Made by a program: the position numbers and the translations under genes. A stretch of 64,000 nt of DNA from an uncultured Collinsella sp. (GTDB taxonomy: Bacteria; Actinomycetota; Coriobacteriia; Coriobacteriales; Coriobacteriaceae), in NCBI GenBank assembly GCA_900755685.1, contig CAAEHI010000019.1:6616-70615 (forward strand), read 5' to 3'. This document shows positions 45,539 to 54,708 of this stretch, one piece after another; the stretch's first letter is position 1, and the number at the start of each line of letters is the position of its first letter. A model generated the notes under the pieces. It was not told the origin of the DNA, made no database searches, and worked only from the letters and a program-made list of their open reading frames with translations.

Positions 45539-46257
45539 TCATCACCTTCTTTGGCACTCGACTCAGCGGTGGTCGCGGCAGCCATGTCAGCGTCAACCGC
45601 TGTGGAAACGTCCTCCCCCTTAGTCCTAGCGACCGCCGGCGCCGGACCAACCTGGATATCCCCGCGCGCCCAATCGCCATCGAGCGCACGTGCCACCCAG
45701 TGATAGATGGGAATCGTAAAGAAAATCAGCGCGGCAAAGGGGCCGGCGCCAAACAGGAACATCAGTAAAAAGAACAGTAGCCAGCACACGGCCCAATACG
45801 GGAACGACTGGAACGGACCCTTCACCGGAGTCGGGCCGGCCGCACCGGCACCCGTCACCTGAGCCGTCGCCGCATTGGCAGCCTGCGCACTCCAGCTTGC
45901 CGCCTGCGCCGCCTTGGCCGCCGCGTCACTTGCCTGCGTTGCCGCCTCGGTGGCGCGCGCTGCCGCCTCATGGGTGCGGGCGCGCTCTGCCGCCTCGGCC
46001 TCGCGCTGACGGGCGCGGTCCTCGTTCTCAAACTCGATATCGTCCTCGATCTCGTCGCTCGGATTGAGCAGCTCGTCCAGGCTCACGCCATAGAGTTTGG
46101 CGAGCGAGATCAGGTTCTCGGTATCGGGCGAGCTCTCCGCGCGCTCCCATTTACTGACCGCCTGGCGCGACAGCCCCAGCTTTCGCGCCAGTCCTTCTTG
46201 GCTAAAGCCCTTGCTGCGACGAAGGTCGGCGAGCCGCTGCGCAGTTTCTACATTCAT
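45535..46257 (-). CDS. XRE-family regulator with C-terminal membrane segments
   Basis: A 240-residue protein. Residues 5-62 form a Cro/CI helix-turn-helix (KGFSQEGLARKLGLSRQAVS). An alanine-rich, charged coiled region with many AAxAA runs (about 75-130) follows, then two hydrophobic helices (WAVCWLLFFLLMFLFGAG, FAALIFFTIPIYHWV). It would tether a DNA-binding domain to the membrane. AGGAGGAACC sets the start at 46257; the long in-frame extension to 46500 is not used. It forms an operon with the DUF4097 gene and probably regulates it. Confidence 0.85.
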   Translation of the reverse strand: MNVETAQRLADLRRSKGFSQEGLARKLGLSRQAVSKWERAESSPDTENLISLAKLYGVSLDELLNPSDEIEDDIEFENEDRARQREAEAAERARTHEAAARATEAATQASDAAAKAAQAASWSAQAANAATAQVTGAGAAGPTPVKGPFQSFPYWAVCWLLFFLLMFLFGAGPFAALIFFTIPIYHWVARALDGDWARGDIQVGPAPAVARTKGEDVSTAVDADMAAATTAESSAKEGDE

Positions 46258-46524
46258 GGTTCCTCCTATGTGATGCCAGCCGTGCCGCCGGACCGTTTTT
46301 GTTCTTAAGGCGCCTTGCACAGTTAAAAATCTATCCGCCACCGCCAAAAGCATGCCACCTATTCTAGTGAGATTTTTGACAACCGGCGGTTGCGGGCGCA
46401 TATGAGCTGCGGAAATGTGTCCAAACAAAGCAATGACCCGCAGCTCGGTTGTCCCCGTTGCGGCGTTAACGGTAGTATGGTCGTACTGTTTATTTCGCAC
46501 CGCTAACGGAGGGAGTTCCGCGCC

Positions 46525-47397
46525 GTGAACCGCGATTTCGCCTCATCGCTCATCCAGCTCAACAACACGTTCTATCGCGAGCACTCTGCCTCCTTCTCCG
46601 ATACGCGCCAGGCCCCGTGGCCCGGCTGGGTACGCACCATGGATATCGCGCTCGAACAGCTCGACGTCGCCACGATCGAGCATCCCGTCCGCGTCTTCGA
46701 TCTTGCCTGTGGCAATATGCGATTCGAGAACTTTGCCGCCGGCGGCGCACTTGCCGCCAAGGGCGTCGATGGCGCAAACCCCTCGGCAGACGCCAGCTGC
46801 CCGTTTGAGTTCTATGGTGTCGACTCGTGCCAAGACCTGGCCATCGATGCACATGGCCACGCGCTGCGCATTCCCAACCTGCACTTCCAGGAACTCGACG
46901 CGCTCGACGCCCTTATGAAGCTCAACCCCGCCGAGACGCCCGACGTGCTTTTCGACGCCCCGCTCGCCGACATCTCGGTCTGCTTTGGCTTTATGCACCA
47001 TGTGCCGTCGTGCGAGTACCGTGTACGCGTGCTCGACGCTCTGGTGCGCCAGACGCGCCCAGGCGGCATCATCGCCATCAGCTTTTGGGAGTTTATGAAC
47101 GACGAGCGCATGGCGCGCAAGGCCGTTCGAGCCGAGGCCCGCGCCGAGCTCACCCCGCCGTTTGAGGGTTACGATTCCGCGCAGTTTGAAGCCGGCGACC
47201 ACCTCATTGGCTGGCAAAACGACCGCCACGCCTACCGCTATTGCCATCACTTTGACGATCAGCAGATCACCGACCTAGTGCGCGGCGTCCGTACGTTCTA
47301 CAAGAGCGGCGAGGTCCCCGTGCGCGAGCTTGAGCGCTTCCATGCCGACGGTCGCAGCGGCGAGCTCAACCGCTACGTGATTCTCAAGCGTCTGTAG
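46525..47397 (+). CDS. Trm9/ALKBH8-like SAM-dependent methyltransferase
   Basis: A 290-residue class I methyltransferase: SAM motif VFDLACGNMRF, FYGVDSC and the post-motif FMHHVPSCEYR. Resemblance to Trm9 is seen in SFSDTRQAPWPGW near residue 23-35 (Trm9 has a similar FSxTRxxPWP) and in YRYCHHFDDQQITDLV near the C-terminus (Trm9 YRYYH). Trm9 methylates the cm5U wobble base made by Elp3. The tRNA role is an inference from these motifs and the Elp3 homologue nearby. The GTG start is behind GGAGGG. Confidence 0.75.
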   Translation: MNRDFASSLIQLNNTFYREHSASFSDTRQAPWPGWVRTMDIALEQLDVATIEHPVRVFDLACGNMRFENFAAGGALAAKGVDGANPSADASCPFEFYGVDSCQDLAIDAHGHALRIPNLHFQELDALDALMKLNPAETPDVLFDAPLADISVCFGFMHHVPSCEYRVRVLDALVRQTRPGGIIAISFWEFMNDERMARKAVRAEARAELTPPFEGYDSAQFEAGDHLIGWQNDRHAYRYCHHFDDQQITDLVRGVRTFYKSGEVPVRELERFHADGRSGELNRYVILKRL

Positions 47398-47516
47398 GCA
47401 TCGACGACTCGTCGCCGAGCCGCACCGCATCTTTCGGGCAAACTATGCCCACCCTTTTTTCAACCCATTGACGGAACGTGCAGCTATGCGTTCCACACGT
47501 ATGACCAAGGAGCCTC

Positions 47517-48356
47517 ATGGGAGCCGTCCACGTTCGCACGCCTAAGAACTTTGTGCTCGAGGAGCGCCTGGAGCGCTACGCCGATGCGATTGAGACGAAC
47601 CCCGAGGCCTATGTCGGAGATTGGCGCGCGGCTTGCGCGCCCGCAGGCAGCACGCCCTTCGAGCACCTTCACCTGGATCTTGGCTGCGGCAAGGGAACGT
47701 ACCTTGTAGAGCGCGCGGTCCACGAGCCAAACACGCTCTTTATCGGTATGGACCAGGAGCCCATCTGCATCGCCTATGCCGCACAGAAAATCTACGAGCA
47801 GGAACTGGCCAACGCACTCGTCCTGCCCCGAGGCGCCGCATCGCTGCCGCAGCTGTTTGCCGCAGGCGAGCTCGATGCCATCACCATCAACTTTCCCACG
47901 CCGCAGCCCAAGGCCAAGTACGCCAAAAAACGACTCGTCCATGTCGACCATCTGATGCTCTACCGCCCGCTCTTTTCAGCCGGCGCTACCGTCACGCTGC
48001 GCACCGACAGCAAGCCGTTGCGCGATTACGCCCTGGGACAGTTTGCCGCGGCCGGCTACGACACACTTTGGGTAAGTGACGACGTCCGCCGCGACCATCC
48101 CGAGCATCCCGAGACCGAATATGAACACCGCACGCGCGAGATGGGTGCCGTCGTCTATGGCATTTGCGCCACACCCGGCGCACAGCCTAGCGATGAACAG
48201 CTTGCGGCGGGCCACGCGCAGGAGCAAAGCCTTGCCTGCTACCTGCCCGAAAACCTCGATGCGCTCACCTATGTGCCTCTCGGCATGGAAGAGGCCGTCG
48301 AGAACTTCAGAAACCGTGCCCGCAAGGGCAAGAAGCGCCTGCCGCAAGAGTCCTAG
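47517..48356 (+). CDS. trmB: tRNA (guanine-N7-)-methyltransferase
   Basis: A 279-residue TrmB: SAM motif LDLGCGKGTYL, IGMDQEPICIAYAAQK, the PxPxPKxKxxKKR-type catalytic loop (NFPTPQPKAKYAKKR, with Thr-Pro in place of the common DPWPK) and TEYEHR near the C-terminus. It makes m7G46 in tRNA. AAGGAG sets the start. It follows the Trm9-like gene after 119 bp. The C-terminal 60 residues are longer than in the average TrmB. Confidence 0.88.
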   Translation: MGAVHVRTPKNFVLEERLERYADAIETNPEAYVGDWRAACAPAGSTPFEHLHLDLGCGKGTYLVERAVHEPNTLFIGMDQEPICIAYAAQKIYEQELANALVLPRGAASLPQLFAAGELDAITINFPTPQPKAKYAKKRLVHVDHLMLYRPLFSAGATVTLRTDSKPLRDYALGQFAAAGYDTLWVSDDVRRDHPEHPETEYEHRTREMGAVVYGICATPGAQPSDEQLAAGHAQEQSLACYLPENLDALTYVPLGMEEAVENFRNRARKGKKRLPQES

Positions 48357-48421
48357 GGGCTTCTGATGGTCGCGGCGTCGGCAAACAAGCGCAAATAAGC
48401 GCCGGCGAACGGCCCTTAAAC

Positions 48422-48544
48422 CTAAGTGAGTAGACTTTTTTGCAATAGCCAAGCACAGCCCGCATAGCGAAAACTAAAACCGCAGGTAGAGCCCTTGCGC
48501 AAAAGCCATGTGCTCGCGACATCGCAAAAAGTCTACTCACTTAG
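48422..48544 (+). repeat. 123-bp palindromic-ended repeat, copy A
   Basis: Begins CTAAGTGAGTAGACTTTT and ends AAAAGTCTACTCACTTAG (inverted ends). It contains the shared core CCGCAGGTAGA, CTTG and CAAAA. The length equals copies B (58289-58411) and C (59709-59831), all in the same orientation. It sits between trmB and the DUF3516 helicase. The rest of the 48357-48666 gap shows no gene. Confidence 0.9.
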
Positions 48545-48666
48545 CTGGCAACTGCACCAAACGGCCGGGCAGAACGCCCATTTCCTGCATTTTCTCGCGC
48601 GCTGGCACCCCGCGCCGCTGCTACGCCATAATAGTTGGCGGACAAACGGCGAGAGAAAGCAACCAC

Positions 48667-51348
48667 ATGGCACAGACCACGACAGATACCGCCGCCAGCA
48701 CCATCTCCGGCGCCGGCGCCGCCAGCTCGTTCTCGGGCGGCACGGGAACCGAAGCCGAATTCGGCTCGCTCGGCGCGCTCTCCCCCACCTGGTGGGAGCC
48801 CGAGGATGGTAGCGAGCCCGAACCATGGCTCACGCCCGATCAGGCCTTCGAACGCTTCTTTGAATGGACGAGCGATCGCGGTATTGAGCTGTGGGACCAC
48901 CAGGAAGAGGCCCTCATGGATCTAGCCGCCGGTGACCATGTCATTTTGGGAACACCGACCGGATCGGGTAAATCGCTCGTCGCGCTGGGCATGCTCTTTA
49001 TGGGTATGGCGCAGGGTAAGCGCTGTTATTACACGGCCCCCATCAAGGCTCTGGTCAGCGAGAAGTTTTTCGACCTTGTGCAGGTGCTCGGCCGCGATAA
49101 CGTCGGCATGATCACCGGCGACACGCACATCAACACCAAGGCGCCCGTCATCTGTTGCACGGCAGAAATCCTTGCCAACGACGCACTGCGCGAGGGCGAA
49201 GATGCCGATGTTGGCTGCGTCGCCATGGACGAGTTCCACTACTTTGCCGACCCCGATCGCGGTTGGGCCTGGCAGGTGCCACTGCTCGCCCTGCCTCACA
49301 CGCAATTCATGCTCATGAGCGCCACGCTCGGCGATGTCACCGCGATCGCCGCCTCGCTCGAGGAGCACACCGGCGCTGCTTGCGACCTGGTTGTCGACGC
49401 CCCGCGCCCTGTTCCGCTGAGCTACGACTATGTGACGACCTCCCTCGAGGGCACCGTCGAGCTCGCCATGCGCCGCGGAGAGGCCCCACTCTACATCGTG
49501 CACTTTAGTCAGGACGCCGCGCTTGCCACGGCACAGTCGCTTGCCAACTTTGGCATCGCTAGCAAGGAGCAGCGCGAGGCCATTAAGGAAGCTGCCAAAG
49601 GCACGAGTTTCTCCACCGCCTTCGGCAAGATTCTCAAGCGCCTGCTCGGCTGCGGCGTCGGCGTGCACCACGCCGGTATGCTGCCGCGCTATCGCCTACT
49701 GGTTGAGCGCCTGGCGCAGCAGGGCCTGCTGCCCGTCATCTGCGGCACCGACACGCTCGGCGTCGGCATCAACGTGCCCATCCACACCGTGGTGCTCACC
49801 GCGCTCACCAAGTTCGACGGTTACAAGATGCGTCGTCTGCGCGCCCGCGAGTTCCACCAGATTGCCGGTCGCGCCGGCCGCTCGGGCTTTGACACCGAGG
49901 GTATGGTAATTGCCGAGGCGCCGGAGCACGAGATCGAAAACGCCAAGCTTATGGCCAAAGCGGGCGACGACCCCAAAAAACTCCGTAAGATTAAAAAGAA
50001 AAAGGCCCCCGAGGGCTTTGTCACCTGGAACAAGCAGACCTTTGAGCGCCTGATCGAGACGCAGCCCGAGACGCTCAAGCCGCGCCTGCGCATCACGCAC
50101 TCCATGGTGATTAGCGTGGTCGAGCAGGGCGGCGATGCCCGAACCCGCGTACACGACCTCATCGAGACGAGCCTGCAGACTCCCGAGGAAAAGGCTAAGC
50201 TCGAGGTTCGCGCCGACGAAATCTTCGCCACGCTCATCGATTCCGGCGTCGTCGTTCGCACCGAGGTGCCGCCCGCGCCCGACGCCCCGACTGACGCCGC
50301 GCCGGACATCGACTATGCGCTGACGGTCGATCTGCCCGAGGACTTCGCGCTCGATCAGCCGCTCTCGCCGTTCTTGCTTGCCGCGTTGGAGCTGCTCGAC
50401 CCCGAGAGTGAGACCTATACCATGGATCTGATCTCGATGGTCGAGGCAACGCTCGAGGATCCCAAACAGGTGCTGCGTGCACAGGAGCGCGCCGCGCGCG
50501 ACCGCGCGATGGCAGAAATGAAGGCTGACGGCGTCGAATATGAGGAGCGCTTGGAGCGCATTCAAGACGTCACGTACGAAAAGCCGCTCGAGGATTTGCT
50601 CGACGCCGCTTTTGACAAGTACTGCCAGGAAGTGCCCTGGGCCAACGACTATCAGCTCTCTCCCAAGAGCGTTCTGCGCGATATGCTGGAAAGCACGAGC
50701 GATTTTAAGGGCTACATTCAAAAGCTCGGCATCGCCCGCTCCGAGGGCATTTTGCTGCGCTACCTGGCAGAGGCCTACCGTTCCCTCGATCGCACCGTAC
50801 CGATCGAGAAGCGCGACGAGCGCCTGCGCGACATCATCTCGTGGCTGGGCTTTGTGGTGCGTTCGGTGGACTCGAGCCTGGTGGACGAGTGGGAGAACGC
50901 CGGCAACCCCGCTGCACTCGACGCCGCGCCGCCGCAGGGCATCGACGAGGTCGTGGCGGACCGCCGCGGCTGCACGCTGTTGGTGCGCAACGCGCTCTTC
51001 CGCCGCGTGACCCTTGCCGCCCGCGAGCACGTTCGCGATCTGGGCGAGCTCGACGAGGACTGGGGCATGAGCGAGGTCCGCTGGCAAAAGGCGCTCGATG
51101 CCTACCATGAGCAGCACGAGGAGATCCTCACCGACGGAGATGCCCGCAGTGCCGCGATGTTTTCCATCGACGAGTCCGACGAGAAGACCGCGCACGTATG
51201 GCACGTGCACCAGATCTTTGCCGACGAGGATGGCGACCACGACTTTGGCATCAGGGGCGATGTCGATCTGGACGCCACGCAAGACGGCGGCGAGGTCATC
51301 TTCAAAAACTACCGCGTCGGCTTTATCGAGGACCTGCTCGAGGACTAG
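48667..51348 (+). CDS. DUF3516-containing DEAD-box-type helicase
   Basis: An 893-residue SF2 helicase with motif I GTPTGSGKS, motif II VAMDEFHYF (DEFH), LMSATLGD, TDTLGVGINVP and motif VI HQIAGRAGRSG. A long C-terminal DUF3516 region begins near residue 430. This large helicase is typical of actinobacteria and is thought to act on RNA or DNA; the substrate is unknown. The N-terminal 45 residues are low-complexity Ala/Ser/Gly. The start at 48667 (MAQTTTD) has only a weak GAGAAAG site. A strong terminator follows. Confidence 0.9.
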   Translation: MAQTTTDTAASTISGAGAASSFSGGTGTEAEFGSLGALSPTWWEPEDGSEPEPWLTPDQAFERFFEWTSDRGIELWDHQEEALMDLAAGDHVILGTPTGSGKSLVALGMLFMGMAQGKRCYYTAPIKALVSEKFFDLVQVLGRDNVGMITGDTHINTKAPVICCTAEILANDALREGEDADVGCVAMDEFHYFADPDRGWAWQVPLLALPHTQFMLMSATLGDVTAIAASLEEHTGAACDLVVDAPRPVPLSYDYVTTSLEGTVELAMRRGEAPLYIVHFSQDAALATAQSLANFGIASKEQREAIKEAAKGTSFSTAFGKILKRLLGCGVGVHHAGMLPRYRLLVERLAQQGLLPVICGTDTLGVGINVPIHTVVLTALTKFDGYKMRRLRAREFHQIAGRAGRSGFDTEGMVIAEAPEHEIENAKLMAKAGDDPKKLRKIKKKKAPEGFVTWNKQTFERLIETQPETLKPRLRITHSMVISVVEQGGDARTRVHDLIETSLQTPEEKAKLEVRADEIFATLIDSGVVVRTEVPPAPDAPTDAAPDIDYALTVDLPEDFALDQPLSPFLLAALELLDPESETYTMDLISMVEATLEDPKQVLRAQERAARDRAMAEMKADGVEYEERLERIQDVTYEKPLEDLLDAAFDKYCQEVPWANDYQLSPKSVLRDMLESTSDFKGYIQKLGIARSEGILLRYLAEAYRSLDRTVPIEKRDERLRDIISWLGFVVRSVDSSLVDEWENAGNPAALDAAPPQGIDEVVADRRGCTLLVRNALFRRVTLAAREHVRDLGELDEDWGMSEVRWQKALDAYHEQHEEILTDGDARSAAMFSIDESDEKTAHVWHVHQIFADEDGDHDFGIRGDVDLDATQDGGEVIFKNYRVGFIEDLLED

Positions 51349-51369
51349 CCGAACATACTGGAACGAAAC

Positions 51370-51409
51370 AAGCGGGGCCGTTGGCAATATCGCCAACGGC
51401 CCCGCTTTT
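51370..51409 (+). terminator. Terminator after the DUF3516 helicase
   Basis: AAGCGGGGCCGTTGGC/GCCAACGGCCCCGCTT with a 6-base loop, then TTTTG. It may serve both convergent genes. Confidence 0.92.
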
Positions 51410-51426
51410 GCACGATACGCTATGCC

Positions 51427-53184
51427 TTACTCGGCATCCTCGACCTCATACGAATCCGCCTCGGCTGGCTCATCGTTTGTCTCTGGTGCAGCCCCGCGCG
51501 CCTCGTCAAACGCGGCCTTCATGGTCTTGTTGCCCCACGTGAGCTTGCGAATGGTAAGATCGTCGGCTTTCTTGTTGGCAAGGCGCAGATTGTTCTCGGA
51601 GGACAGCAACGCCTCCTTGGTTTTCTGCAGATGGCTAATCGTCTTGTCAATCTCATCGATCGCCGTTTGGAACTTGCGGCTCGCGATCTCGTAGTTGCGA
51701 CCGAAATCGTTCTTGAACTTCTCCATCTTGGCTTCGAAGTTCGTGACGTCGATATTCTGCTGTTTGTACTCCGCTAGCTCCTGCTTATAGCGCAGCGAAC
51801 CCATGGCGGCGTTGCGCAGCAGCGTGATCATGGGAATGAAAAACTGCGGACGGATCACGTACATCTTCTCGTAGCGATAGCTCACGTCCACGATGCCGGC
51901 GTTATAGAGCTCGCTCTCGGGCTCGAGCAGCGTGCAGAGCACCGCGTACTCACAGCCTTTCTGGCAACGATCGTGATCGAGTTTCTTAAAGAAGTCCTCG
52001 TTTTTATGCTTGGTCGCGGTCTCGTCGTTCTCGTTTTTCATCTCGAACATAATCGAAATGACCTCGTTGCCGCTCGCGTCGCACTCGCGGAAGATAAAGT
52101 CGCCCTTGGTGCCCTCGGACGCATCGTTATCCTTCTCGAAGTACGCGTTAGGAAATGCCGTCATGCGCAGACGGTTAAACTCGGTCTCGCAGTGCTGTTC
52201 GAGCGACTCGCCCACCATCTTGGTGGACAGGCGGACTTTCATGTCCTTCAGGCGCTCGATCTCTTCATCCTTGTAGCGAATCAACTCGTCGCTCACGCGC
52301 TTGGCCTGCGCAAGCTCAAGCTCGTGGGCTGCCTTGGCCTGTTCCTCACGCGAATCGCGCACCGCCAGCTCGCTCGTCAGTTTGGCACGCGCTTCATCGC
52401 GCTCTCGCTCCGCCGCGGCGACCGCCTTCGACAGCTCCATTTTTGCAGAAAGTTCTTGCTCACGAAGCTGTGCACGAAGGCCCTCGGCCTCGCGCTCGGA
52501 CTGAGTCTTAGCATTCGAGAACTTCTCACGCACTTCTGTCTGGTAATCGGAAAGCTTACGATTCGCTTCGTTTTGCGCAGCCTCGAGCTTACGCTGCGCC
52601 TCGGCCGCAGCAGTTGCGAGCGCCATTTCTTGAGCCTTATCTGCGGCGGCAAGCTTTGCCTGTAACTCCGCAATCTGAGCATCGCGCACGGCGAGGTCAT
52701 TTTGAGTCGCATTGCGTACCGCGGCTTCGGCAAGCTTTGCTTCGTCATCTTTGCGCCCCAACTGCGCACGCAAATTGTCGATCTCGCGCTGAAGCTCGGC
52801 GTTCTCCTTTTGAGCGTCGGCACGGGCTTCAACCGCCGCGCGCTGGCTTGCGCTCTCGCGCTCTGCGGCAGCGCCCTCGAGCTTGGCGCGCAGCTCGGCG
52901 AGCTCAGCATCGCGCTTGGCGACTTCTTGCGCCAGTTTCTGATCCGCAGTGTTCTTCTGTTCGACAAGCTGAGCGCTGCGCTGGGACTCTGCCTCCTGCA
53001 AAGCAGCCGTCGAGCGCGAGCGTTCAAGCTCCAGCGCCTGCTCGCCCTCGCGCTGGACTGCCTTCACACGCTCATCCAGGTCGCGCGAAAACTCGGCATC
53101 GCGCACTTGCTTGACGATATCCGCATAGCCGGACGCGTCGACCTTAAAAACTTCGCCACAATGCGGGCACTTGATCTCATTCAT
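51427..53184 (-). CDS. DUF2130 protein: zinc ribbon, long coiled coil, PD-(D/E)XK-like nuclease domain
   Basis: A 585-residue protein with an N-terminal CPHCG half-ribbon, a coiled coil over about residues 40-345 rich in Ala/Glu/Arg/Lys, then DUF2130 with GDFIFRECDASGNEVISIMF and EMKNEN, a D...E-x-K pattern expected of restriction-endonuclease-fold nucleases. A second coiled stretch (490-560) precedes an acidic tail. The layout resembles RmuC-type proteins, but the family is distinct. The function is unverified; DNA end or repair processing is plausible. AGGAGCTGC sets the start. Confidence 0.85.
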   Translation of the reverse strand: MNEIKCPHCGEVFKVDASGYADIVKQVRDAEFSRDLDERVKAVQREGEQALELERSRSTAALQEAESQRSAQLVEQKNTADQKLAQEVAKRDAELAELRAKLEGAAAERESASQRAAVEARADAQKENAELQREIDNLRAQLGRKDDEAKLAEAAVRNATQNDLAVRDAQIAELQAKLAAADKAQEMALATAAAEAQRKLEAAQNEANRKLSDYQTEVREKFSNAKTQSEREAEGLRAQLREQELSAKMELSKAVAAAERERDEARAKLTSELAVRDSREEQAKAAHELELAQAKRVSDELIRYKDEEIERLKDMKVRLSTKMVGESLEQHCETEFNRLRMTAFPNAYFEKDNDASEGTKGDFIFRECDASGNEVISIMFEMKNENDETATKHKNEDFFKKLDHDRCQKGCEYAVLCTLLEPESELYNAGIVDVSYRYEKMYVIRPQFFIPMITLLRNAAMGSLRYKQELAEYKQQNIDVTNFEAKMEKFKNDFGRNYEIASRKFQTAIDEIDKTISHLQKTKEALLSSENNLRLANKKADDLTIRKLTWGNKTMKAAFDEARGAAPETNDEPAEADSYEVEDAE

Positions 53185-53241
53185 AGCAGCTCCTCGATGG
53201 ACGCAAATTTCAACCGCCTACACTCTACCGCGCCGCACGGA

Positions 53242-53273
53242 CAAAAAGGCGCCGCCATAATGGCAACGGCGCC
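53242..53273 (-). terminator. Terminator after the phosphoesterase gene
   Basis: The minus strand forms GGCGCCG/CGGCGCC around a GTTGCC...GGC core and ends in TTTTTG. It lies about 60 bp past the stop. Confidence 0.75.
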
Positions 53274-53280
53274 AGAACCA

Positions 53281-53307
53281 CCACAAAGGTGCCTGTCCCC
53301 TTTGTGG
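53281..53307. repeat. Small palindrome with CCTGTCCC loop
   Basis: CCACAAAGG/CCTTTGTGG arms enclose TGCCTGTCC. The loop shares CCTGTCCC with the hairpin at 39164-39202 read on its minus strand. Confidence 0.7.
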
Positions 53308-53330
53308 CGGTTTGTGTGACGGTTCGAGAA

Positions 53331-53876
53331 TTACAGTCCAAAGAAGCCGAGGATTTGATCACGGCTTACGGGCTTGTACTCGTTGGCATCGAGGCCGACA
53401 TCGTAGCGAAAGATAGGGCGCTCGCGATCGCGGTTGCGTGCGTTGGTGCGGTCTCCCCTGCTATGAATATGCCCGTGCAACATAATGGCGCCACGCGCCT
53501 TGCCGTTCCAGCTGAGCATGGGGTAATGGCTCAAAACCAGGCGATGGCCCTTGGCATAGCCGGGAGCAATCTCCAGGTAATCACGCACGTCTTCCCAGAT
53601 TTGGGGCGCAGCTGGATCTTCCCAGTCACCGTCATGGTTGCCACGGATGAGCGTTACGTTCTGACATTCGATGCGCTCGCGCAGGCGCACAGCATCCGCC
53701 AGGGGCAAACGATAGGTAAAGTCTCCCAAGATATAGAGACGGTCATCCGCAGCCACGCACTCATTGATGGCATCGATGACCTTGCGGTTCATCTCCTCGA
53801 CCGAGCCAAATGGCCGGTCCATGTCGTGCAGGATATTCGTGTCGCCCAGGTGCAGGTCGGCGGTAAACCACATCAT
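53331..53876 (-). CDS. Metallophosphoesterase
   Basis: A 181-residue calcineurin-like phosphoesterase: TADLHLGD (metal site), LYILGDFTYR, LIRGNHDGDW, VLSHYPML and LHGHIHSRGD supply all metal ligands. It is a single compact domain with no membrane segment. It hydrolyses phosphomonoesters or diesters; the substrate is unknown. Two starts are possible; ATG at 53876 (MMWFTADL) has AGGACAG eight bases upstream and is preferred to 53891. A compact acidic gene and a HIRAN gene follow upstream. Confidence 0.88.
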   Translation of the reverse strand: MMWFTADLHLGDTNILHDMDRPFGSVEEMNRKVIDAINECVAADDRLYILGDFTYRLPLADAVRLRERIECQNVTLIRGNHDGDWEDPAAPQIWEDVRDYLEIAPGYAKGHRLVLSHYPMLSWNGKARGAIMLHGHIHSRGDRTNARNRDRERPIFRYDVGLDANEYKPVSRDQILGFFGL

Positions 53877-53942
53877 CGTCTCTGTCCTCATTTCGCAACG
53901 TGTTCAACTCGTGCTAAGTATACAGACGCAGCGATGCGGCGG

Positions 53943-54122
53943 TTATCCAAAGAGCCCGCCGAACAGTCCGCGGCGGCGCTCGTCTTGCTTTTTCGAAGCG
54001 TCACCCTGAGTTTTCTTGTCCTGCCGCTTCTTACGGTCCTGCTCCAGCTCATCATCGTCGAGCAGCATATCCCACTCAAACGGGTCATCCGTCAGATCGA
54101 ACAGGCCATCGTCATCAAACAT
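53943..54122 (-). CDS. 59-residue acidic/basic hypothetical protein
   Basis: An ORF of 59 codons starts at 54122 behind AAGGGAGG (9 bases spacing). It is strongly acidic in the first half (MFDDDGLFDLTDDPFEW) and basic in the second (RKKRQDKKTQG, DERRRG), ending GLFGGLFG. It lies between the HIRAN and phosphoesterase genes in the same direction. I recognise no family. The charge split and strong ribosome site argue for a real gene. Confidence 0.6.
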   Translation of the reverse strand: MFDDDGLFDLTDDPFEWDMLLDDDELEQDRKKRQDKKTQGDASKKQDERRRGLFGGLFG

Positions 54123-54140
54123 GGCAGCCTCCCTTACCGA

Positions 54141-54467
54141 CTAGCGAGCATCCACCACGTAGAGGCCAACGCGCACCTGGTGCCACGGGCTACGCTCGGG
54201 GGCAACCTGCTGCACGCGCGCCTCAAATACACCCTCGTGGCCGTAATACATCATCAAGGACAGCGGACCGACCTCGTTTCCCGGAACATAGCCAAGCTTG
54301 GTGTTGCCGCAGTAGATCGCAACCGCCTCAGGATCATGGGGGTTATCGCGCTCGGCACACAGCGTCAGCTTATCGCCAACCTTAAGATCGCCCAGGACCA
54401 AAGCGCCGTCGGCATACTGAAATCCTGCGATATGGAACGACAAAAGAACACGCGAAGGCTCGTACAT
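54141..54467 (-). CDS. HIRAN-domain protein
   Basis: A 108-residue protein that is almost entirely a HIRAN domain (HIAGFQYADGALVLGDLK, ERDNPHDPEAVAIYC, KLGYVPGNEVGPLSLMM). In eukaryotic Rad5/HLTF, HIRAN binds 3' DNA ends; stand-alone bacterial versions are of unknown role, probably in DNA damage or mobile-element contexts. AGGAGCTGCC sets the start. It is followed by the 59-residue gene. Confidence 0.85.
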   Translation of the reverse strand: MYEPSRVLLSFHIAGFQYADGALVLGDLKVGDKLTLCAERDNPHDPEAVAIYCGNTKLGYVPGNEVGPLSLMMYYGHEGVFEARVQQVAPERSPWHQVRVGLYVVDAR

Positions 54468-54672
54468 GGCAGCTCCTCTAACAGCCGGATAAACCGGCGC
54501 TTAACCTTACTGAGAAGCTTACGGGCCCGTGCGGACACAAATTCACCCGCTCGCGCCTTTCAATCGCTCGTCGCTACGTCTGCGAGACAGAGCGCTTGCA
54601 GATAAGATAGCGGCATGGATGGCACCCGTGGCAGCGGGTCTTGCCAACTCCGATACACGTTTTCATTGTGAG

Positions 54673-54708
54673 AAGTGGCCGTCTTCGCTTACGCGGGGGC
54701 GGCCACTT
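54673..54708 (-). terminator. Hairpin after the aldehyde dehydrogenase gene
   Basis: AAGTGGCCG/CGGCCACTT, 9-bp stem with an 18-base loop. The T tract on the minus strand is poor. The rest of the 54468-54732 gap shows no gene. Confidence 0.5.
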
